Of a stretch of 64,000 nucleotides of DNA, positions 36,250 through 48,789 are shown in pieces. The first letter of the stretch is position 1. Each line of letters begins with the position of its first letter. The notes below the pieces were generated by a model. The model had not been told where the DNA came from, made no database searches, and saw nothing but the letters and a program-made list of their open reading frames with translations. A program made the position numbers and the translations under genes. Source of the DNA: Platycnemis pennipes (Eukaryota > Arthropoda > Insecta > Odonata > Platycnemididae); contig CAKOGI010000065.1 in the NCBI GenBank assembly GCA_933228895.1, positions 220,886-284,885 on the forward strand, read 5' to 3'.

Positions 36250-38625
36250 GAGACTGATTTTTACTAGACATTGTAACATGTCATTTACCAGCCATGTGAA
36301 GCATGGGATTCAAGGAGCTGCCATATTAAATTTTATCAGGAGAGTTTATACAGAGTCATAGGGAAAAATGGCGTCGGGCTGTACAATGGCTAAGGATGTC
36401 GTTACTTCAAGGCACTCAAGTCTTCATATTCACCATAATGACAAAAACATAAGCCACGGAAGCTGGTAATCAACTTATGCAGGTGCCACGTGTATGCAGA
36501 ACAGAACAATTATCAATCATGACAGTAATTCATGATAGGCTTAACCTTTTCATAAGAAAAATTCTCTCACGTTTACAATCCTCACGTCATTTACATATCC
36601 CAATGCTCATCTTTCTTGATCTTCCACCACAGCCAGATCTCAGCTGCCAAAATTGGAGAACCATCCTTTATTTGTACGCTGCAGCTATTTCCCCTAAATA
36701 TTTGTTTATTTAGTTTTCATGTATCTTAATAAATCATTTTGCTGTGGAAACAGAAACCATAAAAATTTCGATGCTTTTTAGGCAATGAGTTTGAAAAATC
36801 GCTAATATTTTATGAGCTGAAGTTTTTCACAGTTTTCATGATTTACATTATTTATTATTAACCTAATTGCCATAACTTCACACCTTGAATTTTATAAAAC
36901 TTGCTAAAAACTGCATTACAAATGCTAAAGACTTTAAATTTTAATGCGTCTTAAATTGAATAAAAAGAAGGGACTAGCAGGCCTGTTACCTGCTTTGAAG
37001 GCACTTTTCATAAGCATTTCGTATGCAGATAAAAGGAAATGGTTATTTTATAAATAGAGTAATGTGTCCCATTCTAATTATCCAATGTTTTTGTACTATT
37101 TTCTACACCATATTTTCATTAAATGTTGTCTCCCACTCACAAAAACCACGTTTTTTTGCATTTTTCTCTGCACCACAAATTACTAAAAATCCTAAACTGC
37201 TACCAAATCATAAGGACAGAGAATCCATATTCAACGCACCAAGCCTCTTTCTTTTAGCTCAAAACGTGAGAGAGAACAAAATAAAACGGATGCAGGATTA
37301 CTGACTGACACGCTACAAAATTAATATATATTCGAATTAACCTCCTGATTTAGCAACAAACATTTATATATAATAAACGCTTTATAATCTTCTTTCAACT
37401 ATTAGAAAAGTGCTTCAAAACGCTTAGCTTTAAAATATTTTTCATTTCACATTTCATACACAAGATCGGGGCCGGTAGGTAAAAATTGTTTTATTTCACT
37501 ATCTGCACATAGGAAACGTAAATTAATATTTTCATGCGGACAAAATTGACTGATGAAAATAATTTCTCCCTCTTCAACTTCTTCAATCCAATTTTTGCCC
37601 CTTCACCAAAAAAGTAAACGCATTTATTTAGCAGCGTAAAAAAATTTGCATGGCAACTGATTTCCCATGCTAAAAGATAGGGAAAACACTAATTTTTCTC
37701 TTGCATTTTTCTCTGTGCCAAAAACTGCGAAAAATCCAAAACTACTAACAAATCATACAGACAGAGAATCTACACTCAACGAACCAAACCTTACTCTTTT
37801 ACCTCAATAATTGGGAGAGAACAGAATAAAACGGATACGGAACAAAATTAATATATGTAGATGATCGAATTCGGTATTTTAAAAATTTAATGAGGATCAT
37901 CAAAATTTAACGGTCAACCTAAACAACGTTCCTTTATAGCAAGTCACCTTACTTAATACCAAAAGCTGTTTATTCGTTATCGATGTCAAGATAAGAGAAC
38001 GAGAACAGATTACCTAGTTTTCAGATATTGGATTTGATAGGGTTAGACTGCCAGAGAGGGAGGCAAGAGAGAAAGTATTGGGATGGAAAGGTCATGTGAT
38101 TGTTGATGGTAACAAGCCTGAAGGCAGAACAAATTGATGAACGGATAAAAATAGGAGACTTTTATTGGCACAGGGTAGAATGACGAATCCTAGGTCGTAG
38201 GGTGAAAAGGAGGAGAAGAACGAATAACTTGGCTCCAATGACAAGAAGTTGGAAGCGAACAGTGATCAAGGTCATGGACATCAAGTGAAACTTTGGTGGG
38301 TAGAATTCTATGCCCATATAAACCTACCTAAATGGGTGAAGAGGTAAGATAAAAATGTATTTAACGAGAATGCGCGGGTCACGTACACGTATTATTTTCG
38401 ATTACCGCGAAGGTATCAATCCACTTATGGTAATCGTGCAACTACAGGCCACATCCGAGTCTTAAAGTGACGATAAATTCCACTTTTCCCAAGAACTTCA
38501 TACCATAGATTCATATTTACTATACTCCCAATTCTATCGTGGTACATATGACATGCATGCCTTATGATCACCCTATCATCCAATGTTGTAGCATTTATTT
38601 TAAATCAGAAAAAGAAAAACTGACA
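36250..38625. other. No recognised feature
   Basis: AT-rich sequence. Segments near 37120-37300 and 37690-37830 share patches (TTTTTCTCTG, ACAGAGAATC, CTAAAAATCC), suggesting an old internal duplication of about 150 bp. Confidence 0.35.
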
Positions 38626-38631
38626 ACTTAC

Positions 38632-38795
38632 GGGTGGAAAGTTTGTACTTATAACAACTGATGAAACTGTAGGGCATGCACCTACGCTGAAAATCTGTCC
38701 ATGACATTCTTTCTTAATAAACACGATCAGGAAAACGAGGAAGGATACGATAATGGAGGCCATCATGAAATATTTGATATTTCTTTGGAGAATAC
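38632..38795 (-). CDS. Signal-peptide exon of a secreted protein, possibly lipocalin-like
   Basis: On the - strand a T-rich TCTTATAG acceptor opens this exon, a short leader follows, and ATGATG begins at 38766. Forty-five codons end in phase 0 at a GTAAGT donor. The product starts with a hydrophobic run (MASIIVSFLVFLIVFI) of signal-peptide type, a short basic stretch and then GQIFSVGACPTVSSV. A Q-x-(6)-G-x-CP pattern right after the signal peptide is what mature insect apolipoprotein D-type lipocalins often begin with. The following exon, which should carry the G-x-W motif, was not found in a compatible phase. Downstream exons at 24.9 and 18.8 kb have the right strand and order, but membership in one gene is an inference. 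Confidence 0.45.
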
Positions 38796-38916
38796 CTATA
38801 AGATGAAAAAAATATCACAATTAACCAAATTGTAGTATTTAACAACAAGTTTTTCTAAGTTTTTCTTAGAATAATGTTGAAGACGAATAACAGCTATAAA
38901 ATAAAGCAAAAATTAC

Positions 38917-39132
38917 CAGTAGCCTTTGGAGCGGCCTCAGCAATCTGTTCACCTCGGTGTATCGAAGAAGAATGGTGGTCACTAAACACCGGGGAGAGAA
39001 GAAAAAGATTTTTGGAGGATGGGATCTCGTTCCGGGAGAGATAGGGAGAAAGGAGCTGCTATTGATGCAATCAGGTAGGCAATGAACTTGGAAACCGCTC
39101 AACGAAGCTTGTGATCCTTCCTTATTTAACGC
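38917..39132 (-). promoter_or_regulatory. TATA promoter and 5' untranslated exon of the same gene
   Basis: On the - strand a TTAAATAAG element at about 39129-39121 lies about 30 bp upstream of the expected start, and the sequence runs without any feature to a CTG|GTAATT donor at 38917. The acceptor of the signal-peptide exon is only 120 bp further, so this is a short first intron. The block is duplicated at 60545-60800, where the TATA-like element (GATAAATATAG) and the donor are both kept. Conservation of those signals between two diverged copies is the main support. Confidence 0.5.
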
Positions 39133-39199
39133 CACTGTCCCATCGTAGAGATGAAAGAATGGTTTCATCAGCATATTCTTAATTTATTATCAGGTAATG

Positions 39200-40045
39200 G
39201 CAAAGGATATTACCATTATCCTGTTGTAAGATGGAAGAATTTTTGAAACTGGTGGAAATGTATGTTGGTACTCATTTGGAGAAGAGAATGTAATATTACT
39301 TTGAGTTCTTTTGGGTCTCTCCTTCTTTTGAATAGGAGATTAAAATATGCGCGTAAGCAAAAGTAGATGAAACAATTGCTTACGTGATCTGAGAATTATC
39401 TTATTACCTAGGGCAATTAAACACGCTTAACTGATTCAAGCGAGAGCAGTTGAAAGAAATACTTGGTTGTGTTTCTATCCCTGACGTTTGCAATATGAAA
39501 TCAGTAAGACGTGGCAGCAAGGATCAAAGCAAGGTGGTAGCGCCGCGGGTATTAGAATATGCCTTTTAAAAGGCCATCAAGAGTACTGTCATAGGTGTGA
39601 TGTAGATTTATGTATTTTTTACTATATGGTTGAATTTTTATGAGTTTATTTAAAATGCTGGAAAGAATAATACTTTTATTCGGTATGTTTCACTTTTTTT
39701 ATTTTCTATTTTATCTCCGAGTTCACTACATATAGGCTCGATGATGACTGACCTTTGGTATTGTCTTTTCTCCGATGCCCACATGTGTTTCAGCGCAAGG
39801 GTTTTCATCACCATCCTAGTTTCTCCGATGCAAAATGTCAGATAGTACTCAACTTTGTTCAGTTGTCCAGGTATTTACCTCACTAGTGCGTCCCCAATTT
39901 TAGTCACACAATTGCATCGTGTGACTACTTCACATTAGTGCAGGATGGTGTTGAATGTAACCGAAATTCCCGAAGCAAATGGAATAACGGCTAAGGCTTT
40001 GGCATCCGTTCCTCGCATGTCGTTCTTCTCTATCGGTCCCATACG
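39200..40045. other. Upstream region of the secreted-protein gene
   Basis: The part up to about 39560 is duplicated at 60850-61215 with moderate divergence. The rest (39560-40045) is unique here; I see nothing in it. Confidence 0.45.
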
Positions 40046-40049
40046 GGCT

Positions 40050-40446
40050 GATTAATTCATCTAGCGGTTTCGCTTAAAGTTGGCATGAGGTATTTCTTCT
40101 CTGCTGGATGTTTTTCGCACATCAGAGTGGGCGTCCAGCCGAAAAGTGTGGCTATCAGTCTTCTGAGTTGGGTGGTGATGTAATGAGGCATTTAAGCAGT
40201 GGTCAGTGTGTTTAACTCCTGAGAACTTAGATTCCCAATACGGTAGTGAAGACGGTATCTTGGATTTACGGTAAACTGTTGTCTTGGAGAGCGAACGAAC
40301 GGGATGAACACCCGTTAGTAATTGAGAAGTATAATATGTAGTTAATTTGCTTATATATAATGCGTGTACCACGGTAAACCGGCTCCTAAGAAGGTTTATG
40401 AAAACCTCTTACCCATGATCTTTTTTCAAGGAAAATATTAAGTGCT
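40050..40446. repeat. Left copy of a 397-bp direct repeat flanking the LINE
   Basis: This segment and 43159-43555 are identical except for a G-to-A change at 40067/43176. The left copy ends exactly where LINE sequence begins. It behaves as an unusually long target-site duplication. Confidence 0.85.
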
Positions 40447-42931
40447 AACCAAATCAATATCTGTCTGCGCATTTTATAGACCCCCAAACACTGATGTTGA
40501 GTCATTATTAGAACTGGGAAACCAGATAAATACTATAACGTCCCGTAACAGCGAACGTAATATAATAATAGGTGGAGATTTCAATGCACCATCAATAGAC
40601 TGGAGAACATACTGCTTCAAAGCTGGAGGAAGGGACAAAGACATTTGTGAGACTCTATTAGATGTTTTCTCCAATAACTCCCTGACACAATTAGCTACAG
40701 CACCTAATAGAGGGGACAACACTCTTGATTTACTGGCAACCAATATCCCACAACATGTGACAATGATTGACACGGTTGATGGAATCAGTGACCACAAAGT
40801 TATAACTGCAAAACTCTCGCTATCTTTAGATAAAAATTTTAAACAAAAAAGAAAGTTTTACATTTTTAAAAGAGCAGACTTTGCTAACTTTAAAATTTAT
40901 TTAAGAGATTCCTTATCGGATTTCAAAAAGTCTTCCATAAAGGTATGTACCAACGATTCATGGAAGTCGTTCATTAATATCATGCGCTCTGGGATCAACA
41001 GATTTATCCCTTGTAAATTCAAAAAAGAAAGCACTGAACCTAGGTGGTACAATGCCGAAGTGAGAAAATCCCTGAGACGGCAGCGAATATGTCATGCTAA
41101 AATGAAAAAAATTAGTAAACATATGCCCACTGATGAGCGTAATGTAATTATTGAAAATTATAAAATTTCAAAATCCACTGCAAAGTCAGCCCTTAGTAAT
41201 GCATTTGCAGAATTCAAAAGAAAAACACTTGGGGAACAATTGAAAGAAAATCCAAAAGTCTTCTGGCCGTACGTAAGGGAAGTGCAAGGCCATAAGTCTG
41301 CCGTCCATTCACTTAAAAATGATAGAGGTGAAATGACCACAAACACACTCGACAAAGTTAACTTGCTAAATTCCTTCTTCCAAACCGTTTTTAACCCACC
41401 TTCCGGGGATTCAACTGTCGTGTTACCTGACCTCTTTCAGCGGTTGATGCAACCAATTGACATTTCCTGTAATGGTATTGAAAAATTACTTAAAGATATA
41501 AGCCCCAACAAATCTCCTGGCCCTGATCAAATTCCCTCCCGCGTGTATAGAGAGTTAGCATCCGAAATTTCCCCCTACCTTGAAATAGTATTTAATAAAT
41601 CCCTGACCGAACACGTCGTACCGATGGACTGGAAAGCAGCCGATGTAACACCCATTTTTAAAAGTGGCGATAGGGAGCAGCCATCTAACTACAGACCTAT
41701 ATCCCTCACATCCATTTCATGCAAGGTCCTAGAACATATAATTGTCAGTTCAGTCATGGGACACCTAGATAGCCAGAATTTATTGTCCAATGTCCAGCAT
41801 GGCTTCCGAAAGAGCAGATCGTGTGAAACCCAACTTGCTCTCTTTTCCCACGATATTTTAGTTTCTGGCGAAAATAATATTCCAGTGGATGCTATATTTC
41901 TCGACTTCAAGAAGGCTTTTGACAAGGTTTCTCACAGCAAACTAATTTTGAAGTTAAAATCTTATGGGTTAGACAGTAACATTATATCATGGATTAATGA
42001 TTTTCTGCATGATCGGGTTCAAAGGGTTGTTTTGGACGGTGTTTCCTCACCGGCAATTAAAGTCACTTCGGGTGTCCCACAAGGTAGTGTGATAGGTCCA
42101 CTCCTATTCCTTTTGTATATTAATGATATCCAAAAGGTGGTAAAAAGTAAGCTTCGTCTATTTGCCGATGACGCAGTAGTGTACAGGGAAATTCTATGCC
42201 CGAACGATAAAGAATATTTAAATATTGACCTACAAGCAATTGAAACTTGGTGTGATACATGGCAGTTAGAATTAAACTTTAAGAAATGTCTTGTAATGAA
42301 TTTTTGGAAAAAGAATAGCTCTCCTCCTACCACTTACAAAATAAGTAATAATAAATTAACTAACGTGGAATCCATTAAATATCTTGGAATAAGACTGACA
42401 AATGATCTTTCCTGGGGTAAACACATTCGTGAAATAATTGGTCAAGCGAATCGAAAACTGGGTTTCATTAAAAGAGTATTGGGTAAATGTGACGATCATG
42501 TACGAGAAATCAGCTACTTTTCCCTTGTTAGACCTCATTTGGAATATGCTGCCAGTGTATGGGATCCCTACGAAATCGGTCTAAGTAATGAACTTGAACG
42601 TGTGCAGCGAAGATCGGCAAGATTTGTAAAGGGACGATACGATAATTATATTAGCGTAACCAGTCTATTAAATGAATTGAAATGGGAATCATTGTCAGAT
42701 CGCAGGTTGAAATTTAGACTTAATCTCTTCCACAAATTCCAAGGCAATATTTTCAGTGATGATGTTAAAAATATTTTACGAACCCCAACTTACTATGGCA
42801 GACTGGACCATAATCATAAAGTTAGAGAAATTGATTGCCGAACTGACCGATTCAAAATGTCCTTTTTCCCTCGCACAATAAGAGATACGAATAACGGTAA
42901 ATATGTCCTATCGGAGAGTAGCAATGAATAG
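40447..42931 (+). CDS. LINE ORF2: partial AP endonuclease plus reverse transcriptase
   Basis: About 828 codons are open. The true start is lost; translation in frame could only begin upstream in flanking DNA. Residues 1-125 are the second half of an apurinic-type endonuclease, with FYRPPNTD, GGDFNAPSIDW (about residue 43) and the catalytic GISDHKVI near residue 115. The linker has the NAFAEFKRKT and KVFWPYV segments. RT motifs follow: KSPGPDQIPS (about 357), YRPISLTSISCK (416), FLDFKKAFDKVSH (486), GVPQGSVIGPLLF (543), LFADDAVVY (573, catalytic Asp pair) and KYLGIRL. The C-terminal part has the RPHLEYAASVWDP segment typical of this group. All RT catalytic residues are present. It would act in cis by target-primed reverse transcription if full-length; this copy lacks the front of the endonuclease. 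Confidence 0.88.
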
Positions 42932-43158
42932 CATTGGTAGCTGCATGTTGGTATGAGTACTTAAAGCTAACCCTACTAACAGAATGTTTTTGCATGTTTT
43001 CTTTGCAATTTCTATCATTTTTAAATAGTGTAGTTCTGACTACTATATTAATACTATTCCTTTTTTATGCATGATATGTAGTGCATGTTTGGTGAGAAAT
43101 CACCCCCTGCCACACACCCTTGTGGTGGCTTGCAGGGTATTATGTAGATGTAGATGTA
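40447..43158 (+). mobile_element. Recent L2/CR1-like LINE, 5'-truncated
   Basis: The 2,712-bp insert starts inside the endonuclease domain and ends with a 3' region containing TGCCACACACCC and GGCTTGCAGGGTATT, then a (GTAGAT)3 tail at about 43144-43159. The same 3' end occurs as fragments at 48.7, 48.8, 53.9 and 54.7 kb in either orientation, so this is a repeated family and the copy shows its consensus. The open frame has no stop, and the flanking repeats are almost identical, so the insertion is recent. The family name is from motif resemblance. Confidence 0.88.
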
Positions 43159-43555
43159 GATTAATTCATCTAGCGATTTCGCTTAAAGTTGGCATGAGGT
43201 ATTTCTTCTCTGCTGGATGTTTTTCGCACATCAGAGTGGGCGTCCAGCCGAAAAGTGTGGCTATCAGTCTTCTGAGTTGGGTGGTGATGTAATGAGGCAT
43301 TTAAGCAGTGGTCAGTGTGTTTAACTCCTGAGAACTTAGATTCCCAATACGGTAGTGAAGACGGTATCTTGGATTTACGGTAAACTGTTGTCTTGGAGAG
43401 CGAACGAACGGGATGAACACCCGTTAGTAATTGAGAAGTATAATATGTAGTTAATTTGCTTATATATAATGCGTGTACCACGGTAAACCGGCTCCTAAGA
43501 AGGTTTATGAAAACCTCTTACCCATGATCTTTTTTCAAGGAAAATATTAAGTGCT
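43159..43555. repeat. Right copy of the 397-bp direct repeat
   Basis: The copy begins with the GATTAATTCATC that abuts the LINE tail and ends at AATATTAAGTGCT, after which the two copies differ. See the left copy at 40050. Confidence 0.85.
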
Positions 43556-44175
43556 TGGGGGAATATTTCAAACCCGCAACCGTTTTATCTGCCAGGCAAG
43601 CTTGCTACCAATATGGTTGTCACAATACGTGAAATGATTCCGCACAAGCAACGGTCAGATAAATATAATTCAACGAGAAATAATTAAGTTTGAGAAAGAG
43701 ATTGTATTTACCTTGAAACGCGATATAGAGAAACAAGCACTTGGAATTCAGATAAAATTTAGCGGAGAAGATACATCAATTGCCTACATTTACTGGCCAG
43801 AAGGGAGAGGTGAGGAAGGAGGTGTGAGTGGGAATGGCTTTGGAGAGGGCAGAAGAATATGTTGGCTTTTGGTTCTAATACAATGAGTACATTGACCTCG
43901 GAGAGTTCGTCGACCCTAATCGTCTAATCGTGTGCCGGACACATCTCCTAGTAATGGGTAGGAGAAAGGCCAAACTAGTTTTGTGAGAAGTGGTTCGGCG
44001 GGAAATAAAATACCATGGTTGAACTAAAACAGGAAGCACAACGCTGGAAACATACTGGGAGCGACAGACTCCTTAGCTCCAGAACTGGAAATGTCGTGTG
44101 CCGGACGGTTCAAACAATTGGAAACCTGCGCGTAAAAAGAGCAACGAGAAAGCAGAACGAAGGAGTGGGTGACCG
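43556..44175. repeat. Segment paralogous to 61.3-63.2 kb
   Basis: It shares CTGCCAGGCAAGCTTGCT, the ACGGTCAGAT, CTTGAAACGCG and GAGAAAGGCCAAACT blocks with 61300-61950 and 62960-63220 in the same orientation. The second locus has about 1 kb extra between GTGCC (61957) and GGACGCATCTCC. No gene is conserved between the copies. Confidence 0.75.
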
Positions 44176-44499
44176 GGGCAGGATGATGATTCTCTTTAAT
44201 TCAAATAATTTTTTATTATTTGAAAGTATAAGACATAACATTGAGTATACAACAATTTTAAGTATTATGTATTGAAATGAAATGGTCATCATAGTGAAAA
44301 TATTTGTTCATAGTAACCTTTACAGCTGTTTTTATTGTTATTATTAGTGTTTTTCATTCATAAGTCACAAACAAATTTTTCTCCTTCAAAGCACAATACA
44401 TTCGTTGGAAGTTGGCGCTGATGTCATGGGGGTCGAAATTCTGAGTTGCTTATCTGCCTCATAGAATTCAACATTTATCACTTAGAAACATATATAATT

Positions 44500-45400
44500 T
44501 GTTATAAACAACTCCCTTTTGCATTCCGAGCCTCTTGCCTTTGTTGCTTTATAAATTCTCCTTATATCCTTTGTGGTTCTTTCTAAATGTACATATCATT
44601 TATGTGTGGGCTTGTTATATAACTTTCACTGTGCTTATGACTCATCCGTTTTTAACACATGATCTTTCTTTAGGCAATGGCTTTGAATCAAAAATACTTC
44701 GGCATGGATTTGCCTTAACGGGAGCAGCACTTCTCGAAGGTCCTGGCACTTTATTTTTCTCTGCCTCATGCTCATCAAGATATTCATTGTGGGTAGGCCT
44801 TCAGGTGCTGCCACCTGAGCAATATCATTCCCCTTTCCAGGCTTGTCTATTACAAGAACATGATCTGTGGTTTACACTGTAGCGAAATCATGTTTATCAA
44901 GCAGAAAGGGATCATAAGGCTCAATTCCCCATTCTCTGAACCCAATCATTGCATTACCAAATATACCTACCTTGAAATAAGCAGTCCTAAATAGCTCACC
45001 AATATTTCTACCAGTAATAGCTTGCCCTGGATGAGTGACAATGATATTGTACAAGCTTGGCTGTAATAGGTTCTAAACGCCAAAAAAATGAAACATCCGT
45101 TTGTTGAAGGCGATCGATGGTGTAGAGTGTAAATCCAACCATATTTATGTCCTTTTCCCTGCAAATTTTGATAGCCTCCAGTGTTATGAGTTTTATAATT
45201 TTCAAAAAACAAAAAAGTCAGGCTATTTAGCGGTAGGTATTACATTAAGAGTGTTATGTTTAAAAAATGCATATATTTATCCATTTCTCCATCCATTATA
45301 AACAATGGCCCACTGTTTCTGGTGGGTCTTTTTCCACCAATACAGGTCGCATCCGTTCTCTTGAAAAAAACCAAAACACGTAACAGGTAATAAGAAGCGT
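44500..45400 (-). pseudogene. C-terminal part of a Tigger/jerky-type transposase
   Basis: On the - strand, in shifting frames, the sequence reads SREMRP-like then the second catalytic block, an INMVGFTLYTIDRLQQTDVS segment (DRLQQTD for the usual HRLQPLD third-Asp motif), HPGQAITGRNIGELF and FRTAYFKVGIFGNAMIGF, then GIEPYDP. This order is the classic Tigger DDE_1 tail. The first frame begins at the junction with the 6.85-kb insert at 45400; the matching N-terminal part is at 52257-52690. A stop at about 44880 and several frameshifts make it a pseudogene. The interval 44176-44500 shows nothing. Confidence 0.7.
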
Positions 45401-45897
45401 GGTTAATGGTAGTTTAGCGGGGCCGTCGTTCAGGTAGCTAGTGGGACGGAGGTCAGGACCGAGGGTCCACCCTCGGTCTCCTCGAAAATCGACCCTCGCC
45501 CATCCCGAGAGCTCAGCCGAGGTAGACCTTTCCCAGCGGGTGGGGTCCTCGGGGAAATTGACCACTAGACATGGTTTATCGAAGTTATAAACTTTGGAAC
45601 GTATCAACAATTTATCTTCTTCATTGTATCGTTCATTCCAAGACGTCGAAAAACGTTTTTTGATTGATGCTCTACGATGAAAATTAAGGATTTTCCTATT
45701 TTTCGCGTAAAAAGCGGATGGGATGTGGCAACGTTGCTACCGGAGAGGGCGAGTTTGGAAAAAGAGAGCGGGAAAAGACAGCCCGTGCGAGTCTTATTCT
45801 GGGATCTCAATGTTCGATGCTCCATGTCTCTGATCCATAGAGTGCCTCGCTCCTTTCTTTTTGTTGATTCTCATATTAATTTCCTAAATTACTAGGT
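45401..45897 (+). repeat. Left inverted arm of the composite element
   Basis: The outer 200 bp are GC-rich with an internal palindrome around ACCGAGGGTCCACCCTCGGT; the inner part is AT-rich. It is the reverse complement of 51752-52248 with few mismatches. Confidence 0.85.
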
Positions 45898-46690
45898 CCG
45901 TAATATTCCAAGATGTTTACAGGTCCACTTGCCTTTCTGTTAGAACTGCGATAGCCATCTGCGAACCGGAGGCATGTTTATTTCTTCAACATTAACCTTG
46001 ATTACTTTTATACCAATTTCTTCTGCTTCTCGTTTTGATTCTTTTAGTTATATATTATATTAAATAATAATGGCGAGAGGCTCTATCTTTGTCTAACTCC
46101 TCATTTGTTTTGGCTTCTATTTTCCTTCCATCATTCATTCGTACTGTTGTGACCTGATTCTTGCGGAGGCGAGTATTTATTTGTCGTTGTAGTCCATCTC
46201 AACTGCTTTCAGTATCTTGAACATCTTATTCCATTCCATGTTGTGAAATGGCTAGTTGATGGCGGCTTTTACATGAGTCACGGGAAAGATGAGGAATTTC
46301 AGAAGTAATTATTCAGTGATGACAAATTATTGGCAATTAGTTTTCCTAAGATGGCTAATGGAGGTTACTATCAACGACCAGAGAAGTTGCTAAATGGTGA
46401 AATATATATTTGGTGATACTAAACTGCCGTAGTATAGAAATAAAGTAGTTTAATGCTACCATATCATTAAAGGCACCGATGCGGATGTAATTATAGGGAC
46501 AGAAAGTTGGTTATCAAACGAAATCGCAGATAATGAATATTTTCCAAAATCATTTACCATTTATAGGTTATCCGAGAGGTTTCCTCCAATCTTTCCTTCC
46601 ATTCTTCGGCTGATTATTTTAGTAAGTGTTTTCGATGCACGTGACAAGAAAGCTACGTTCCTCTTAGTGACTCCTATATGTTCTTCTTTA
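45898..46690 (-). pseudogene. RTE-like LINE fragments in the left arm
   Basis: On the - strand, 46690-46585 reads an LSRASKTLTKIISRRMEGKI-like RT segment, and 46275-45898 reads KILKAVEMDYND and then RFADGY, which is the catalytic FADD motif with the second Asp changed to Gly. Stops interrupt both. Between them, at 46425-46572, lies the + strand start of the L2-like endonuclease. The right arm lacks the whole stretch 45898-46785. Confidence 0.55.
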
Positions 46691-48680
46691 TTGCAGCTAA
46701 GGATTACTACACCAATAAATGTGAGTTATAATCTGAGAGTCGGTTAAAGAGCGTATGGTGTTCACTTTGACAGCCTAAAACCAAAAGATTCTTTATATGT
46801 GTATATTATAGACTGCCTGATAGCGACGGCAGTTCAGTCTCAGGCCTGGAGAGCAAGAGCAGTAAACTCAATTCGCGCGGAAATGATCGAAACATAATAA
46901 TAGGTGGAGATTTCATACTTCCGTCCATAGACTGGGACACGAATAGGTTTATCACCGGAGTAAAAGACAAGGAGCTCTGCGAGTCACTATTGTGTACCTT
47001 CACAACACACTCAATGCATCAATTGGTAACAGCATCCACCAGAGGAAATAATACCTTCTATTTATTAGCGGCAAATGTACCAGAACATGTTGTAAAAGTA
47101 GTAGCCGAGAAAAGCATTTGAGGCCATAAAGTAGTCACGGCTCAATTTTCTCTGAGAGTTAACAATCTCACGAGCCGAAAGGAAACATTTATTTGCTAGG
47201 TATCAGGGGCGTCGGAACTATTGTCGCTGGGAGGGGCCAACCTTGAAAAGGGCCCGGCTCCTATGAAAAGGGCCCGCATTTTTTTGCGGATAGGAGGGGG
47301 TAGAGATTAGAATTCCACTAAAAGTTCATATGAAGGTGGTAGAATATACGTCAGAAGGGAATAGGCAGGCTGGATACAAGTGAAATTTATTTTTTATTGA
47401 TGAAGACTCATTTCTCAAGGGCACGGGGCAAATTCTGGGGGAGGGGGGGGGGCGATTGCCCCCTCTTCCCCCCACTTCCGACGCCGCTGCTGGGTAAGGC
47501 TTATTATGGTGGTATGAAACAGGAACTGCTCAACTCATTTAATAAATTTCAAGAAGTCAGCATTAGCCAAGATTATGGGTGGTTTTGGTTTACTTTCCTA
47601 GATATTACACACTCATCAATTAATATATACATTCAGAGTACATTGTAAAGTGATGAATGGTAAAAGAACACTGTATTTCTCACTAGTAGGACCGCACATC
47701 GAGTATGCTGCTAGTATATGGGATCGCGTACAGACAAAGTCAGGTAGGTTTGAAAAAATATGTTTAGATAAATTCAGCATTGTCTCCAAGTTATTAGAGG
47801 AACTGGGATAGGAATCGCTATCTAGCAGTAGGTTGATGAAAAGGCTGAACCTCATGCGTAAGTTTGACACAGATAACTTCTCCTAAGACGTCAATAACAT
47901 ATTAATAATTGGAAAAATACATGCCTATGTATGGGATATTTGCCCGGCTTGGAAACTTTCCACTAACTTTCAATAGGCATTCCAGTTCTAATTATAGTTT
48001 TCATCGCATAAAACATTAACTGGAAATCCCGTTAATAATCATGCAGAATGTCTTCTGCATTATTTCGCCCTTTCCCTTTGCAGGTTACAATCAAAATTGT
48101 GGCTTTCATCATATAAGACAGGATTTTCCGTCGCGGGCACCCGCGTTCAATTGTCATACGAGGTAGGGTATTGTAATAGCACATTCGAAACTGACTTCAC
48201 TTCGACAGCAGTGCTCTTCGGTTACTGAAGTAATCAGACCTAAAAATCAACATTTTAGGCTCACATTTTTTCTTCAATTAAGAAATGCTAAAATTTACGG
48301 CAATTTAGTACTTGTTTCGAGCAGAATAAGAATCTTCTAAGTTTAAGCCTCTAAATGGTGAATTTTTAATTACAACATTTAGGCATTGCAATGAGTAAAA
48401 ATCGGAACCCTCTCTCCGAAAAAAACTGGTATCCCAATTGAATTCAACGCAGAAATATTTTCGAACATGGGATTAAAAAAATATCAACGTATCGGGATAT
48501 AACTACTTCAAAACCTATTTATGGACGTTATAAATGACCATGCAAAGTTAGGTTGTGAAAGATTCATCCAGTTACATTGCATAACGGATATATCTTGTTG
48601 ATTATTATTACTTATTTATTAGATTGGGTAGTGTTTCCTTATTAATGCATGCCCCCTGCCACACCCCCTTGAGGAGATTT
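46425..48680 (+). pseudogene. L2-like LINE copy in the left arm
   Basis: The + strand reads the endonuclease start (DADVIIGTESWLSNEIADNE at about 46470), later YRLPDSD near 46812, GGDF near 46903, and MHQLVTASTRGNNTF-type sequence to about 47185. After a MITE (47204-47489) it resumes only with the C-terminal SLVGPHIEYAASIWD near 47670 and LLEELG, followed by a 3' region with CCCCCTGCCACACCCCC at about 48650. The RT core is deleted. It belongs to the same family as the copy at 40.4 kb. Confidence 0.7.
47204..47489. mobile_element. hAT-type MITE
   Basis: The 286-bp element begins CAGGGGCGTCGGAACT and ends, on the other strand, CAGCGGCGTCGGAAGT, a terminal inverted repeat of the CAGRGGCG type usual for hAT elements. 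The 8-bp flanks CTAGGTAT (47196-47203) and CTGGGTAA (47490-47497) agree at 6 of 8 positions, as expected for an aged target duplication. It is coding-free and carries runs of G and C near the right end. It sits inside the L2-like copy, directly after the endonuclease remnant. Confidence 0.75.
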
Positions 48681-48789
48681 TTAAAGGCATCATGTACATT
48701 TGCAAAAGCTCACTCCTGTCCATAGATGTTCCTTTGGACTTGGCGATTTTGTTCCTAGTCTGCTACGAATATCTATATGCATGACCCTT

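Noticed and set aside
38430..38520. An LWYEVLGKSG frame on the - strand resembling the lipocalin G-x-WYE motif
   Set aside because: No acceptor gives a phase compatible with the phase-0 end of the 38.7-kb exon without an immediate stop, and no donor follows.
40061..40372. 103-codon - strand frame, repeated at 43170-43481
   Set aside because: Identity comes from the 397-bp direct repeat; the product has no recognisable features and no other copy conserves it.
45604..45825. 73-codon frame conserved in both arms of the composite element
   Set aside because: The conservation is explained by near-identity of the arms; there is no domain and no independent copy to test selection.
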